Assembly: GCF_900142175.1 (NCBI RefSeq)
Contig: NZ_FQZX01000002.1
Span: 663,317-727,316, forward strand
DNA from: Maribacter aquivivus
Lineage (GTDB): Bacteria; Bacteroidota; Bacteroidia; Flavobacteriales; Flavobacteriaceae
Direction of reading: 5' to 3'
DNA: 64,000 nucleotides
Positions within the stretch are counted from its first letter, which is position 1; every line of letters starts with the position of its first letter. Of this stretch, positions 33,278-42,343 are shown piece by piece. The position numbers and the translations under genes were made by a program. A model generated the notes under the pieces. The model was not told the DNA's origin. It was given only the letters and a program-made list of their open reading frames with translations, and made no database searches.

Positions 33278-36200
33278 ATGACAAGAAGATTACTCTCCCT
33301 GTTGATGCTTTTTGCATCTTTTTTCGTTACAGCTCAAGAATTTAAAATGGACCTGGTACAGGACATGAAACCCCGTAACATAGGTCCCGGTGGTATGAGC
33401 GGTCGTGTTACTAGCATTGATGTTGTCAACTCAAATCCTGATATAATGTATGTAGGTACCGCTTCTGGTGGCTTATGGAAATCTACATCTGGCGGCATAA
33501 AATGGGATCCTATTTTTGATAAAGAGGTTACTGCCTCTATTGGTGCAGTTGCTATTCAACAAAGTAATCCGTCTGTTATTTGGGCAGGTACAGGTGAAGG
33601 TAATCCTAGAAATAGTTTAAATGGTGGGTACGGAGTATACAAATCTCTAGACGGCGGAAAAACTTGGAAATCTATGGGTCTTGAAAAAACAAGACACATT
33701 CATAGAATTAAGATTGACCCAATGAACCCTAATACCGTATATGTAGGTGCTATTGGTTCTCCTTGGGGCGAACACCCAGAACGTGGTGTTTTTAAAACTA
33801 CAGATGGTGGCGAAACTTGGGAGAAAGTTCTTTTTGTAAATAATAAAACAGGTGTTGCAGACCTTATTATGGATCCGACCAACCCTAACAAATTAATTGC
33901 AGCAATGTGGGAACACAAGCGTGATCCTTGGTTTTTTAACTCTGGTGGTTCTGGTAGTGGCTTGTACATAACACATGATGGCGGTAAGAATTGGAAGAAA
34001 TTATCTGAAGAAGATGGATTGCCTGCTGGTGACTTAGGTAGAATTGGTGTGGCTATTGCTCCTGGCAAACCAGATGTTATTTATGCATTGGTAGAAGCTA
34101 AAAAGAATGCGCTATACAAATCTGAAGATGGCGGATTTAAGTGGAAAAAAATCAATGAAAAAGATGATATTGGAAATAGACCTTTTTACTATTCTGAAAT
34201 TTATGTAGATCCTGAAAATGAAAATAGAGTGTTTTCTGTATTTACTTACGTGAACGTTTCGCAAGACGGTGGAAAAAACTTTGAACAATTAATGCCGGCA
34301 TACCGCGCAGATAATGGAGTACACCCTGATCACCACGCATTTTGGATTCACCCAGATAACGGACAGTTTATGATGGACGGTAATGACGGTGGATTAAATA
34401 TTTCTAAAGACGGAGGAAAAACTTGGCGCTTTGTAGGTAATCTACCTGTAGCGCAATTTTATCATATTGCAACGGATAACGAGTACCCTTATAATGTATA
34501 CGGTGGTATGCAGGACAACGGTTCTTGGAGAGGTCCTGCCTATGTTTGGAAAGCTCAAGGAATTCGTAATAGTTATTGGCAAGAAATTAGTTTTGGTGAT
34601 GGTTTTGATGTTGTTCCCGACCCTGTAGATTCTAGATATGGATATACTATGAGTCAACAAGGTTACGTACAACGTTTTGATCATGAAACAGGCGATAATT
34701 ACATTGTGCGCCCTACTCCACCAGACGCAACTACAGAACTACGTTTTAACTGGAACTCGGCTATTAACCAAGATCCTTTTGATAATAGCACCATCTATTT
34801 TGGTAGTCAGTTTGTTCATAAAAGCACGGATAAAGGATTAACATGGAAGGTAATTTCTCCGGATTTAACTACCAACGATCCAGAAAAACAAAAACAAAGC
34901 GAAAGCGGCGGATTGTCTATGGATGCTACAGGTGCTGAAAACCATACTACCATATTGGTTATTGAACCTTCTGCAGTGGAGAAAGATATGCTTTGGTCTG
35001 GTTCTGATGATGGTCGTGTGCATTACACCCAAAACGGAGGTGGAACTTGGACAGAAGTAACCGGTAATATTAAAGGTTTACCAAAAGGAAGCTGGATTCC
35101 GCAAATAAAAGCATCTACACGTAATAAAGGTGAAGCGCTATTAATTGCCAATGATTACAGAAGATTCAACTACACACCATATGCATACCGTACAAAAGAT
35201 TACGGTAAATCTTGGACAAGAATTGTAGACGCTACAGATGTAGAAAGTTATGCGCTATCTATTATCGAAGATCCAGAGAATCCTAACTTGGTGTTTTTAG
35301 GTACCGATGACGGATTATATATTTCTTTCAATGCAGGTGAAAAATGGCAAAAATGGACCGAAGGTTTCCCTACGGTTTCTACCAAAGATTTAGCCATTCA
35401 CCCAAGAGAACATGATTTGGTAATTGGTACATTCGGTAGAGCTGCATGGGTATTAGATGATATTCGTCCGTTGCGTGCTTTAGCTTCAGATGCATCAATT
35501 CTTAATAAAGAAATAGAATTATTTACTCCGCCAACGGCATATCAAGCTTCATATCAACAACCAACGGGAAGTCGTTTTGGTGGTGATGGACTTTACCAAG
35601 GTGAAAACAGAAAGTCTGGCGCAATGATTACCTATTATTTAAAAGAAGGTAAAAAGGATGCCAAAAAAGAGAAGCCTTCTTCAAAAGAAAAAGAAGATGA
35701 TTCTGAGGAAAAATCAGAAGCAGTTGAATTAACTGGTGTACAAAAGAAAGATTCTGTTCAGTTCGATTTTTATGATGGTGACAGATTAATTCGTACTTTA
35801 AAATACAAGACTCCAGAAAAAGCCGGATTCCATAGAATTTACTGGGGAATGGATGAAAAAGGAGCCGACAGACCTTCTAGAAAAGTACAAACTAAAAAGA
35901 AAGAATCTGGTGGATTAGATGTAAAACCAGGTACTTATACCGTGAAAATGCTTTATGGTGATTTAGAGGAAGAAACTAAGATTACCGTAAAATCTGATCC
36001 TCGTTTAGAAGTTTCTACTGCTGGTATCGATGAAGCGTATGCTAATGGTAAAGTTTTAGAATCTTACATGCAAAAAGCTGCCGATGCTGTTCAGCAATTA
36101 GCAGAGAGTAAAGAAGCTGCTGAAAAATTGCAAAAAGACTTGAATAAGAAAGACAAGAAAATGTTCAAGGAGCAAATTGATGCTTCTAAAAAAATAGTGA

Positions 36201-36502
36201 AGCAAATAGATTCTGTTACTGCATTATATTTAGGTAAAGTTGACAAGCGACAAGGTATTACACGTAATAAAGAAATGACCGTAATGCAACGTTTACAAAT
36301 AGCACGTGGCTATGTAGGCTCACGTAAAGCTGGTATGACTGCTACAGAGAAGCAACTAATGGAATTTGCAAAAGATGAAATAGAAAGTGCTTTAGATAAA
36401 ACTAACACTTTCTTTTCTACAGATTGGAAATCATATAAGGCAACTATGGAGAGTCTTGAACTTTCTCCATTTAAAGAAGTAGATACATTTAGTTTGAAAT
36501 AA
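33278..36502 (+). CDS. Exported BNR/VPS10-like beta-propeller protein
   Basis: A 1074-residue protein with a signal peptide (RRLLSLLMLFASFFVTAQE). At least ten sialidase-type Asp-box repeats (SxDxGxxW) are visible: SLDGGKTW, TTDGGETW, THDGGKNW, SEDGGFKW, SKDGGKTW, STDKGLTW, TKDYGKSW and others, spread over residues 45-690, giving two seven-bladed propellers. A charged linker (KKDAKKEKPSSKEKEDDSEE) and a helical C-terminal domain follow. The family is abundant in Bacteroidota and often called VPS10 or glycosyl hydrolase; no catalytic residues can be assigned. It is 39 bases ahead of an S9 peptidase gene. Confidence 0.88.
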   Translation: MTRRLLSLLMLFASFFVTAQEFKMDLVQDMKPRNIGPGGMSGRVTSIDVVNSNPDIMYVGTASGGLWKSTSGGIKWDPIFDKEVTASIGAVAIQQSNPSVIWAGTGEGNPRNSLNGGYGVYKSLDGGKTWKSMGLEKTRHIHRIKIDPMNPNTVYVGAIGSPWGEHPERGVFKTTDGGETWEKVLFVNNKTGVADLIMDPTNPNKLIAAMWEHKRDPWFFNSGGSGSGLYITHDGGKNWKKLSEEDGLPAGDLGRIGVAIAPGKPDVIYALVEAKKNALYKSEDGGFKWKKINEKDDIGNRPFYYSEIYVDPENENRVFSVFTYVNVSQDGGKNFEQLMPAYRADNGVHPDHHAFWIHPDNGQFMMDGNDGGLNISKDGGKTWRFVGNLPVAQFYHIATDNEYPYNVYGGMQDNGSWRGPAYVWKAQGIRNSYWQEISFGDGFDVVPDPVDSRYGYTMSQQGYVQRFDHETGDNYIVRPTPPDATTELRFNWNSAINQDPFDNSTIYFGSQFVHKSTDKGLTWKVISPDLTTNDPEKQKQSESGGLSMDATGAENHTTILVIEPSAVEKDMLWSGSDDGRVHYTQNGGGTWTEVTGNIKGLPKGSWIPQIKASTRNKGEALLIANDYRRFNYTPYAYRTKDYGKSWTRIVDATDVESYALSIIEDPENPNLVFLGTDDGLYISFNAGEKWQKWTEGFPTVSTKDLAIHPREHDLVIGTFGRAAWVLDDIRPLRALASDASILNKEIELFTPPTAYQASYQQPTGSRFGGDGLYQGENRKSGAMITYYLKEGKKDAKKEKPSSKEKEDDSEEKSEAVELTGVQKKDSVQFDFYDGDRLIRTLKYKTPEKAGFHRIYWGMDEKGADRPSRKVQTKKKESGGLDVKPGTYTVKMLYGDLEEETKITVKSDPRLEVSTAGIDEAYANGKVLESYMQKAADAVQQLAESKEAAEKLQKDLNKKDKKMFKEQIDASKKIVKQIDSVTALYLGKVDKRQGITRNKEMTVMQRLQIARGYVGSRKAGMTATEKQLMEFAKDEIESALDKTNTFFSTDWKSYKATMESLELSPFKEVDTFSLK

Positions 36503-36541
36503 TTCTCATTTTTATAGGTATGCTTATTTAAAACATCAATT

Positions 36542-38497
36542 ATGAAAAAACTATTCGCTTGTTTTGCAATATCCCTTATTTGGAGTTGTACAGAAAAAAA
36601 AGAAGTTCAAAAAGAAGTAGAAAAGGAAATAGAAATCACCAAAATACCGGATAAGTATACCATTAAACAAATGATGGATAATGAAGCTATTTCTGGCGGC
36701 AGTTTTTATCATGATAATTCTAAACTATTGGTTTCAAGCAATAGATCGGGTATTTACAACATGTATACTGTTCCTGCCAAAGGTGGTGAGTTAACACCAA
36801 TAACTCAATCTGATAGTGCTTCTGTTTTTGCTATTTCATATTTTCCAAGAGATGAGCGAATGCTTTTTAGTATGGATGGTAATGGTGATGAAATATACCA
36901 TATCTACATCCGTAATTTAAATGGTAGCCATACAGACCTTACACCCGCTAAAGGTGCTAGGGCTAGTTTTCATGGTTGGGCAGAAGATAACCAGAGTTTC
37001 TTTTTTACCTCTAATAAACGAGATTCAAAATACATGGATTTGTATCAAATGGATTTTCTCGATTATTCTCCTAAATTAATTTTTAAGAATGAAGAAGGTT
37101 ACGATATCGGTAACCTTAGTAAAGACGAAAAATATCTAACGCTCAGTAAGTCTTTGAACACCAACGATTCTGATTTATACCTTTTAGACCTTGCTACAGA
37201 GAAGAAAATCAAGATTAATAAAACGCAAAGGGCGAATAGCAGTCAAGATTTTTCTCCCTCTGGTGATGAACTATATTACACCACTGATGAAGGCAGTGAG
37301 TTTTCATACCTTATGAAATACAACATTGCATCTGGCGCGAGCGATACAGTGTTAACCCGTGATTGGGATATTTTGGGTAGCTACTTTACCGAAAATGGCA
37401 CCTACCTAGTTACTTATATCAATGAAGATGCAAAAAACACCATAGAAGTTATGAATGTAGCTACTATGGAAAATATTGATTTACCGTCATTTAAATCTAT
37501 GGCAATAACTAATGTAGATTTCTCAAAAGACGAAAAATGGATGCGTTTTTACGCAGGAGGTTCACATACGCCAAGTAACTTATATGTCTACAACCTAGAA
37601 ACGAAAGAACAGAAGCAATTGACAGATGTTTTAAATCCTGAAATTAAAACAGAAGATCTTGTTACCGCTGAAGTTGTGCGCTACAAGTCTTTTGACGGAG
37701 TAGAAATTCCCGCTATTTACTACAAGCCTCATCAAGCAAGTGCAGATGCTAAAGTACCAGCGTTGGTTTGGGTTCATGGCGGACCAGGTGGTCAGAGTCG
37801 TCAAAATTTTAGTTCATTTATTCAATATTTAACCAACCATGGTTATGCTGTTTTAGCAGTAAATAACAGAGGTAGTAGTGGCTATGGTAAAACATTCTTT
37901 CAAATGGATGACCTAAACCATGGCGACAAAGATTTAAAAGATTGCGTAGAAGGCAAAAATTGGCTTGCGGCACAACCAGAAATAGATGCAGAAAAAATAG
38001 GAATTATAGGTGGTTCTTATGGTGGTTATATGACCATGGCAGCATTGACCTACACCCCAGAAGAGTTTGCCGTTGGTGTAAATCTTTTTGGCGTTACCAA
38101 TTGGATCAGAACATTAAAAAGTATACCACCATGGTGGGAGTCTTTTAAAGATGCGCTTTACTTAGAATTAGGTGATCCTTATAGTGCAGATTCTGTACGT
38201 TTAAAAGAAATTTCACCTCTTTTCCATACCGATAAAGTAACCAAGCCTTTAATTGTTTTACAAGGTTCTCAAGACCCTAGAGTACTACAAGTAGAATCTG
38301 ATGAGATTGTTGCCGGAGTAAAAAAGAACGGTGTACCTGTAGAGTATGTGCTGTTTGAGGATGAGGGACATGGTTTCGTTAAAAAAGAAAATCAAATTGA
38401 AGCCTATAGTAGAGTTCTACAATTTTTAGATGAATATCTAAAGAAAGATAAAGGAACAGCTATTGAAGATGACACACCTATAAAGGGTAAACCATAA
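36542..38497 (+). CDS. S9-family prolyl oligopeptidase-like lipoprotein
   Basis: A 651-residue lipoprotein (SLIWSC lipobox, Cys16). The N-terminal part (about 40-370) is a TolB-like propeller (DNSKLLVSSNRSGIYNMYTV). The C-terminal alpha/beta hydrolase holds the triad Ser492 (GGSYGGY), Asp578 (GSQDPRV) and His610 (DEGHGF), and the oxyanion-side HGGPGGQSRQNF. Such enzymes cleave short peptides, often after proline or acyl-amino acids. It shares direction and close spacing with the BNR protein upstream and a DUF2490 protein downstream. Confidence 0.93.
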   Translation: MKKLFACFAISLIWSCTEKKEVQKEVEKEIEITKIPDKYTIKQMMDNEAISGGSFYHDNSKLLVSSNRSGIYNMYTVPAKGGELTPITQSDSASVFAISYFPRDERMLFSMDGNGDEIYHIYIRNLNGSHTDLTPAKGARASFHGWAEDNQSFFFTSNKRDSKYMDLYQMDFLDYSPKLIFKNEEGYDIGNLSKDEKYLTLSKSLNTNDSDLYLLDLATEKKIKINKTQRANSSQDFSPSGDELYYTTDEGSEFSYLMKYNIASGASDTVLTRDWDILGSYFTENGTYLVTYINEDAKNTIEVMNVATMENIDLPSFKSMAITNVDFSKDEKWMRFYAGGSHTPSNLYVYNLETKEQKQLTDVLNPEIKTEDLVTAEVVRYKSFDGVEIPAIYYKPHQASADAKVPALVWVHGGPGGQSRQNFSSFIQYLTNHGYAVLAVNNRGSSGYGKTFFQMDDLNHGDKDLKDCVEGKNWLAAQPEIDAEKIGIIGGSYGGYMTMAALTYTPEEFAVGVNLFGVTNWIRTLKSIPPWWESFKDALYLELGDPYSADSVRLKEISPLFHTDKVTKPLIVLQGSQDPRVLQVESDEIVAGVKKNGVPVEYVLFEDEGHGFVKKENQIEAYSRVLQFLDEYLKKDKGTAIEDDTPIKGKP

Positions 38498-38527
38498 TTA
38501 TTAAATTGTAAATTAAGAAGACGAAGA

Positions 38528-39253
38528 ATGAGGAAAGCTATTACGTTACTATTATTAACAACAACGATTTTTAGTACAAATGCTCAAAGTGAAATAACCG
38601 GAGAAGACGATTTTGGTAGTTGGTTCATGTATTTTGGCACCAACAAGATTGCCGATAAATGGAGTATACATACCGAAGCGCAATTTAGGTATTATGAAAT
38701 GGCTTCTAATTTCAATCAGTTGTTACTGCGTACGGGAGTTAATTATCATATTAATTCTGATGCTATTGCAACTCTTGGATACGGCTTTATAGACACTGAT
38801 CCTACTTTTAGAGAATTTGATATTCTTGGTGGCGATGTTTTTTTTGACAATAACTCCATTTCAGAGCATCGTATTTTTGAGCAATTCATATTAAAAAATA
38901 AGGTGTGGGAATTTAAGTTTGAGCATCGCTATCGTTTAGAGCAACGCTTTGTTCAAAATAATGCTACCGGTATCAGTAATACATTACATAGGGCTCGATA
39001 TAGAATTCAAATGACCTTGCCCCTAACTGATATTTTCTTCCTAAACTTCTACGATGAAATTTTCATTAACCTACAAAATGATGCCTTTGGTCAAAACCGT
39101 GCTTATGCAGCCCTAGGTGTTAATGTTACTGAAGATTTGAGCATGCAGGTAGGTTACTTAAAAAATCATTTTAGCGAAACTAATTTTGATCGATTACAAG
39201 TTGGGGTATTTTATAACACTGATTTGCGAGGTATTTTTAAAAAGAAAGAATAA
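38528..39253 (+). CDS. DUF2490 outer-membrane-like protein
   Basis: A 241-residue exported protein (signal peptide ending LSTNAQ-like, IFSTNAQSE). The DUF2490 pattern is clear: FGSWFMYFGTNKIADKWSIH at the mature N terminus, then alternating amphipathic strands such as WEFKFEHRYRLEQRF and LFFLNFYDEIFINLQ-like TDIFFLNFYDEIFIN, typical of a small outer-membrane beta barrel. Function unknown. Starts 30 bases after the S9 peptidase stop, so probably in the same transcript. Confidence 0.88.
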   Translation: MRKAITLLLLTTTIFSTNAQSEITGEDDFGSWFMYFGTNKIADKWSIHTEAQFRYYEMASNFNQLLLRTGVNYHINSDAIATLGYGFIDTDPTFREFDILGGDVFFDNNSISEHRIFEQFILKNKVWEFKFEHRYRLEQRFVQNNATGISNTLHRARYRIQMTLPLTDIFFLNFYDEIFINLQNDAFGQNRAYAALGVNVTEDLSMQVGYLKNHFSETNFDRLQVGVFYNTDLRGIFKKKE

Positions 39254-39281
39254 CTTTATACCATAAACAAATTACATTATC

Positions 39282-39917
39282 ATGAAAAAAATAACTATAA
39301 CTTTCGTTAGTGCATTATTGATTGTTTTTGCAAGCTGTAAAGAAACTAAGAAAGGTGAAGAATCTACAAGCGTAGATGCTTCAACTGAAGCAGTTGAAAC
39401 CTTCAGTTTAGTACAAGATTCAACAAAAGTGAGCTTTACAGCCTACAAGACAACTGAAAAGTTACCTGTTGGCGGAATGTTCAAAAAAATAAACTTTAGG
39501 AAGACGAATAGTGGTGCAACTGCCATGGAAGCTTTAAATGGTACTGAATTCAGTATTCCCGTTAGTAGTTTATTCACCAATGACCCAACGGGAACTAGAG
39601 ACCCTAAACTTTTAGAGTTTTTCTTTGGTGTTATGAAGGATACTGAACTAATTTCTGGTGTTTTTAAAGTTGAAGGTGATAAAAGTTCTATTGATGTTAG
39701 TCTAAACGGAGAAATACAGAACATTCCGCTTGCATACGAAATGAACGGTGATGATAGAATTACCTTCACAGGTACTATGGATTTAGCAAACTGGAATGCT
39801 ATGGATGCCGTTGCTTCTATTAACAAAGCTTGTGAAGTTTTACATACCGGTAAAGATGGTGTTAGTAAAACATGGAGCGAAGTTGCTGTAAAAGCAGAAG
39901 TGCTATTTACAAAATAA
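39282..39917 (+). CDS. YceI-like lipoprotein
   Basis: A 211-residue lipoprotein (IVFASC lipobox, Cys19). FSLVQDSTKVSFTAYKTTEK starts the YceI-like lipocalin barrel, with later elements IPVSSLFTNDPTGTRDPKLLEFFF and IDVSLNGEIQNIPLAYEM. YceI proteins bind isoprenoid lipids such as polyprenols (family knowledge). The position just before a Cu/Zn superoxide dismutase and an ECF sigma factor suggests envelope or oxidative stress. A strong terminator follows. Confidence 0.82.
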   Translation: MKKITITFVSALLIVFASCKETKKGEESTSVDASTEAVETFSLVQDSTKVSFTAYKTTEKLPVGGMFKKINFRKTNSGATAMEALNGTEFSIPVSSLFTNDPTGTRDPKLLEFFFGVMKDTELISGVFKVEGDKSSIDVSLNGEIQNIPLAYEMNGDDRITFTGTMDLANWNAMDAVASINKACEVLHTGKDGVSKTWSEVAVKAEVLFTK

Positions 39918-39939
39918 TAAAATTGATTTTATTCCTATT

Positions 39940-39975
39940 AAAAAATGAGGTGCCCAACAGTACCTCATTTTTTTT
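39940..39975 (+). terminator. Rho-independent terminator
   Basis: AAAAAATGAGGT pairs with ACCTCATTTTTT around a 10-base loop and runs into a T tract. It lies 23 bases after the YceI gene and closes the transcript that may begin at the BNR gene. Confidence 0.85.
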
Positions 39976-40072
39976 ATCCTTAAAAATTAAAAGTATTGCT
40001 CATTTCAAGGAACTGTTTGATATTACATTATTTAATGTCTAATTTAACATTTCATAATAAAATAAGAACATC

Positions 40073-40666
40073 ATGAAAATATTTAAAATGCAATTAGCAC
40101 TACTGGCAATATTAGTTGCTTTTAGCTGCAAAGAAGTAAAAAAAGAAGCTTCTGACGCAAAGGAAGAAGTTGAAGAACTTATGGATGAGGCTAAAACTGA
40201 AATGAACGAAGAGGAAACTGTCGTGAAATTTATGTTAGAGCCTAAAAGTGATAGTAACGTAAAAGGTGAAGTAACTTTTACCGAGGAAGATGAAGAAGTA
40301 AATATGGTTGCTGTATTATCTGGACTTACTGAAGGTGAACATGCTATACATATTCACCAAACTGCAGATTGTACTGCAGCTGATGGTTCTTCTGCAGGAG
40401 GTCACTGGAACCCAACAAACGAACCACATGGTAAATGGGGCGCTTCTGAAGGATACCACAAAGGAGATATTGGAAACTTTACCGCAGATGCCGATGGTAA
40501 TGCAAAAGTTGAATTCTCTACGGAAGAATGGTGTATTGGATGTGATGATGATAACAAAAACATTTTAGGAAAAGGAGTAATTGTACACCAAGGTGTAGAT
40601 GATTACACTTCACAACCTAGTGGTGCTGCTGGTGCACGTGTTAGCTGTGCCGGAATTATTGAATAG
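40073..40666 (+). CDS. sodC: Cu/Zn superoxide dismutase lipoprotein
   Basis: A 197-residue lipoprotein (LVAFSC, Cys19) with an acidic linker, converting superoxide to peroxide and oxygen in the envelope. Copper ligands are His93, His95, His111 and His172; zinc ligands His111, His119, His129 and Asp132; the structural disulfide joins Cys100 and Cys192. All spacings fit the family. A loop with the extra pair CIGC (154-157) before the last copper ligand, in STEEWCIGCDDDNK, is unusual. Downstream lie a terminator and an ECF sigma factor pair. Confidence 0.95.
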   Translation: MKIFKMQLALLAILVAFSCKEVKKEASDAKEEVEELMDEAKTEMNEEETVVKFMLEPKSDSNVKGEVTFTEEDEEVNMVAVLSGLTEGEHAIHIHQTADCTAADGSSAGGHWNPTNEPHGKWGASEGYHKGDIGNFTADADGNAKVEFSTEEWCIGCDDDNKNILGKGVIVHQGVDDYTSQPSGAAGARVSCAGIIE

Positions 40667-40685
40667 GGTTAATAATATTTTTTTT

Positions 40686-40716
40686 AAAAGCTGTTCTAAG
40701 AACAGCTTTTTTTATT
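40686..40716 (+). terminator. Rho-independent terminator
   Basis: AAAAGCTGTT-CTAAG-AACAGCTTTT followed by further T residues; perfect 10-bp stem, 19 bases after the sodC stop and 25 bases ahead of the sigma factor start. Confidence 0.88.
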
Positions 40717-40740
40717 TTTAACCGATTTAAAAAAGCACTC

Positions 40741-41277
40741 ATGCAATTAGACCTTTTGGTTGATCAATTTAAAAAGAAAGACCCCTCAGCTTTCGAGAAG
40801 TTATATGGTATGTATGCCGATAATATTTGTGGCGTAATTAATACCATAGTCAAAAACGACGCTTTATCTCAAGAAATTTGTCAAGACGTTTTTATAAAAA
40901 TTTGGAACAACTGCGAAAGTTATAACTCTTCTAAAGGGAGATTCTTTACGTGGATTTTGAACATAGCCAGAAATGCGGCTATCGACGAAATACGCAGTAG
41001 GTCGTATAAAAATGATAAAAAGAACCTTTCCGCAGATTACTTCGTAGGTATTTTACAGAACAGACAGGAAGAAGAAAGTTCTTCTATAGATACCAAAGGG
41101 TTGAGGGATCTAGTTAAGAATTTAAAGGAAAAATGTGTTCAAATCATAGAACTGTTATACTTTAGAGGATATACTCAAAAAGATGCTGCAGAAGAATTGG
41201 AAATTCCGATAGGTACTGTCAAAACAAGGAATAGGAGTTGCATTTCCCAATTAAGGGAGAATATGGAGGTTAAGTAG
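40741..41277 (+). CDS. ECF-type RNA polymerase sigma factor
   Basis: A 178-residue sigma-70 family factor with the two-domain ECF layout. Region 2: FEKLYGMYADNICGVINTIV and the -10 recognition helix with FFTWILNIARNAAIDEIRS. Region 4: IIELLYFRGYTQKDAAEELEIP with helix-turn-helix and IGTVKTRNRSCISQLRE. The stop is one base before the start of its anti-sigma factor, so the pair is co-translated and the factor is likely held inactive at the membrane until a signal arrives. The sodC and YceI genes beside it are plausible targets, which is inference. Confidence 0.95.
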   Translation: MQLDLLVDQFKKKDPSAFEKLYGMYADNICGVINTIVKNDALSQEICQDVFIKIWNNCESYNSSKGRFFTWILNIARNAAIDEIRSRSYKNDKKNLSADYFVGILQNRQEEESSSIDTKGLRDLVKNLKEKCVQIIELLYFRGYTQKDAAEELEIPIGTVKTRNRSCISQLRENMEVK

Positions 41278-41278
41278 T

Positions 41279-42073
41279 ATGGATGTAGAAAAGTATATAG
41301 CATCAGGAATTTTAGAGCTTTATATAGCTGGTATACTTTCAGATAAAGAAAATCTGGAAATTGCCAACTACGCTAAAGAGTACCCAGAAATACGGAAAGA
41401 AATAGAAGCGATTGAGGCTTCAATATTAGCGTTATCTAAAAAAGCATCACCAGGATACAACTATTCATTTAAATCTTTAATGGATAAAATAAACGGTGAG
41501 GTTAAAGTGGTATCAATTAACGAAAAACGTAGCACACCGCTTCTATCTTACGTTGGTTGGGCGGCATCACTTTTACTTGCAGTTGGTCTTTTTTGGATGT
41601 ATCAACAGAATGAAGATTTAAAGTCTAATATTCAGGTAGTTGAAAAACAAAATGTTGATTTGGAGCAGCAAATAGCTGACACGGACTCTTCATTAGAACA
41701 GACACAAGATTTATTGAATACATTACGCGATAAAAATATTAGTGTAACTTCTTTAGGTGGTCAAGCTGTATCGCCAACATCCTATGCTAAAGCGTATTGG
41801 AATAAAGAGAATCAGAAAGTTTTTATAGACGCCAAAGGATTACCTGAACCACCAGATGGTTTTGTGTACCAAGTATGGTCTTTAAAACTTTCACCGCTTA
41901 CCCCTACCAGTATGGGTCTGCTACAAGATTTTGCTACGGATGAAAACAAAGTGTTTGCACTGAGCAACCCTAATGATTCTGAAGCATTTGGTATTACATT
42001 AGAACCGGCAGGTGGTAGTGAATCGCCAAACTTAGAGCAACTATATACACTTGGTGTAGTAGCGACTTCATAA
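41279..42073 (+). CDS. Anti-sigma factor, RskA type
   Basis: A 264-residue inner-membrane anti-sigma factor. The cytoplasmic N-terminal domain (1-90; SGILELYIAGILSDKENLEI) binds the sigma factor, one membrane helix lies near 98-115 (YVGWAASLLLAVGLFWMY), a coiled coil follows (NIQVVEKQNVDLEQQIADTD), and the periplasmic RskA domain occupies the C terminus (SYAKAYWNKENQKVFIDAKG, GFVYQVWSLKL). In this family regulated proteolysis releases the sigma factor. Starts one base after the sigma gene. Confidence 0.92.
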   Translation: MDVEKYIASGILELYIAGILSDKENLEIANYAKEYPEIRKEIEAIEASILALSKKASPGYNYSFKSLMDKINGEVKVVSINEKRSTPLLSYVGWAASLLLAVGLFWMYQQNEDLKSNIQVVEKQNVDLEQQIADTDSSLEQTQDLLNTLRDKNISVTSLGGQAVSPTSYAKAYWNKENQKVFIDAKGLPEPPDGFVYQVWSLKLSPLTPTSMGLLQDFATDENKVFALSNPNDSEAFGITLEPAGGSESPNLEQLYTLGVVATS

Positions 42074-42093
42074 CAAATTAAAATTTAAAGTAT

Positions 42094-42128
42094 AATGGGT
42101 AGTTTTTATTAACTGCCCATTTTTTTTA
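42094..42128 (+). terminator. Rho-independent terminator
   Basis: AATGGGTAGTT pairs with AACTGCCCATT (one G-T wobble) around a short T-rich loop and is followed by seven further T residues. It ends the sigma/anti-sigma operon 20 bases past the stop. Confidence 0.85.
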
Positions 42129-42141
42129 CTATTTTTCCACC

Positions 42142-42324
42142 ATGGATTTAAAGAAACTTTTTGGAACTGTTTTAACCTTACTAGGTATTGGCGGACTTGT
42201 TTACACTGCAATTTTATTTGGAAATAGCACTGGTACCACAAAACAACTTATTGTTTATGGTGTATTAGGCGCTATCTTTTTCTTTTCTGGAATTGGACTT
42301 ATTAGAAATACGAGTAAGAGTTAG
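42142..42324 (+). CDS. Small two-helix membrane protein
   Basis: A 60-residue protein with two hydrophobic helices (about 8-26 and 36-54) linked by a short polar loop (GNSTGTTKQL); basic ends suggest both termini in the cytoplasm. It follows a terminator and so has its own promoter or depends on read-through. Similar tiny proteins are common in Flavobacteriaceae but no function is known. Confidence 0.6.
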   Translation: MDLKKLFGTVLTLLGIGGLVYTAILFGNSTGTTKQLIVYGVLGAIFFFSGIGLIRNTSKS

Positions 42325-42343
42325 TATTCGATAACCTCTGTAA

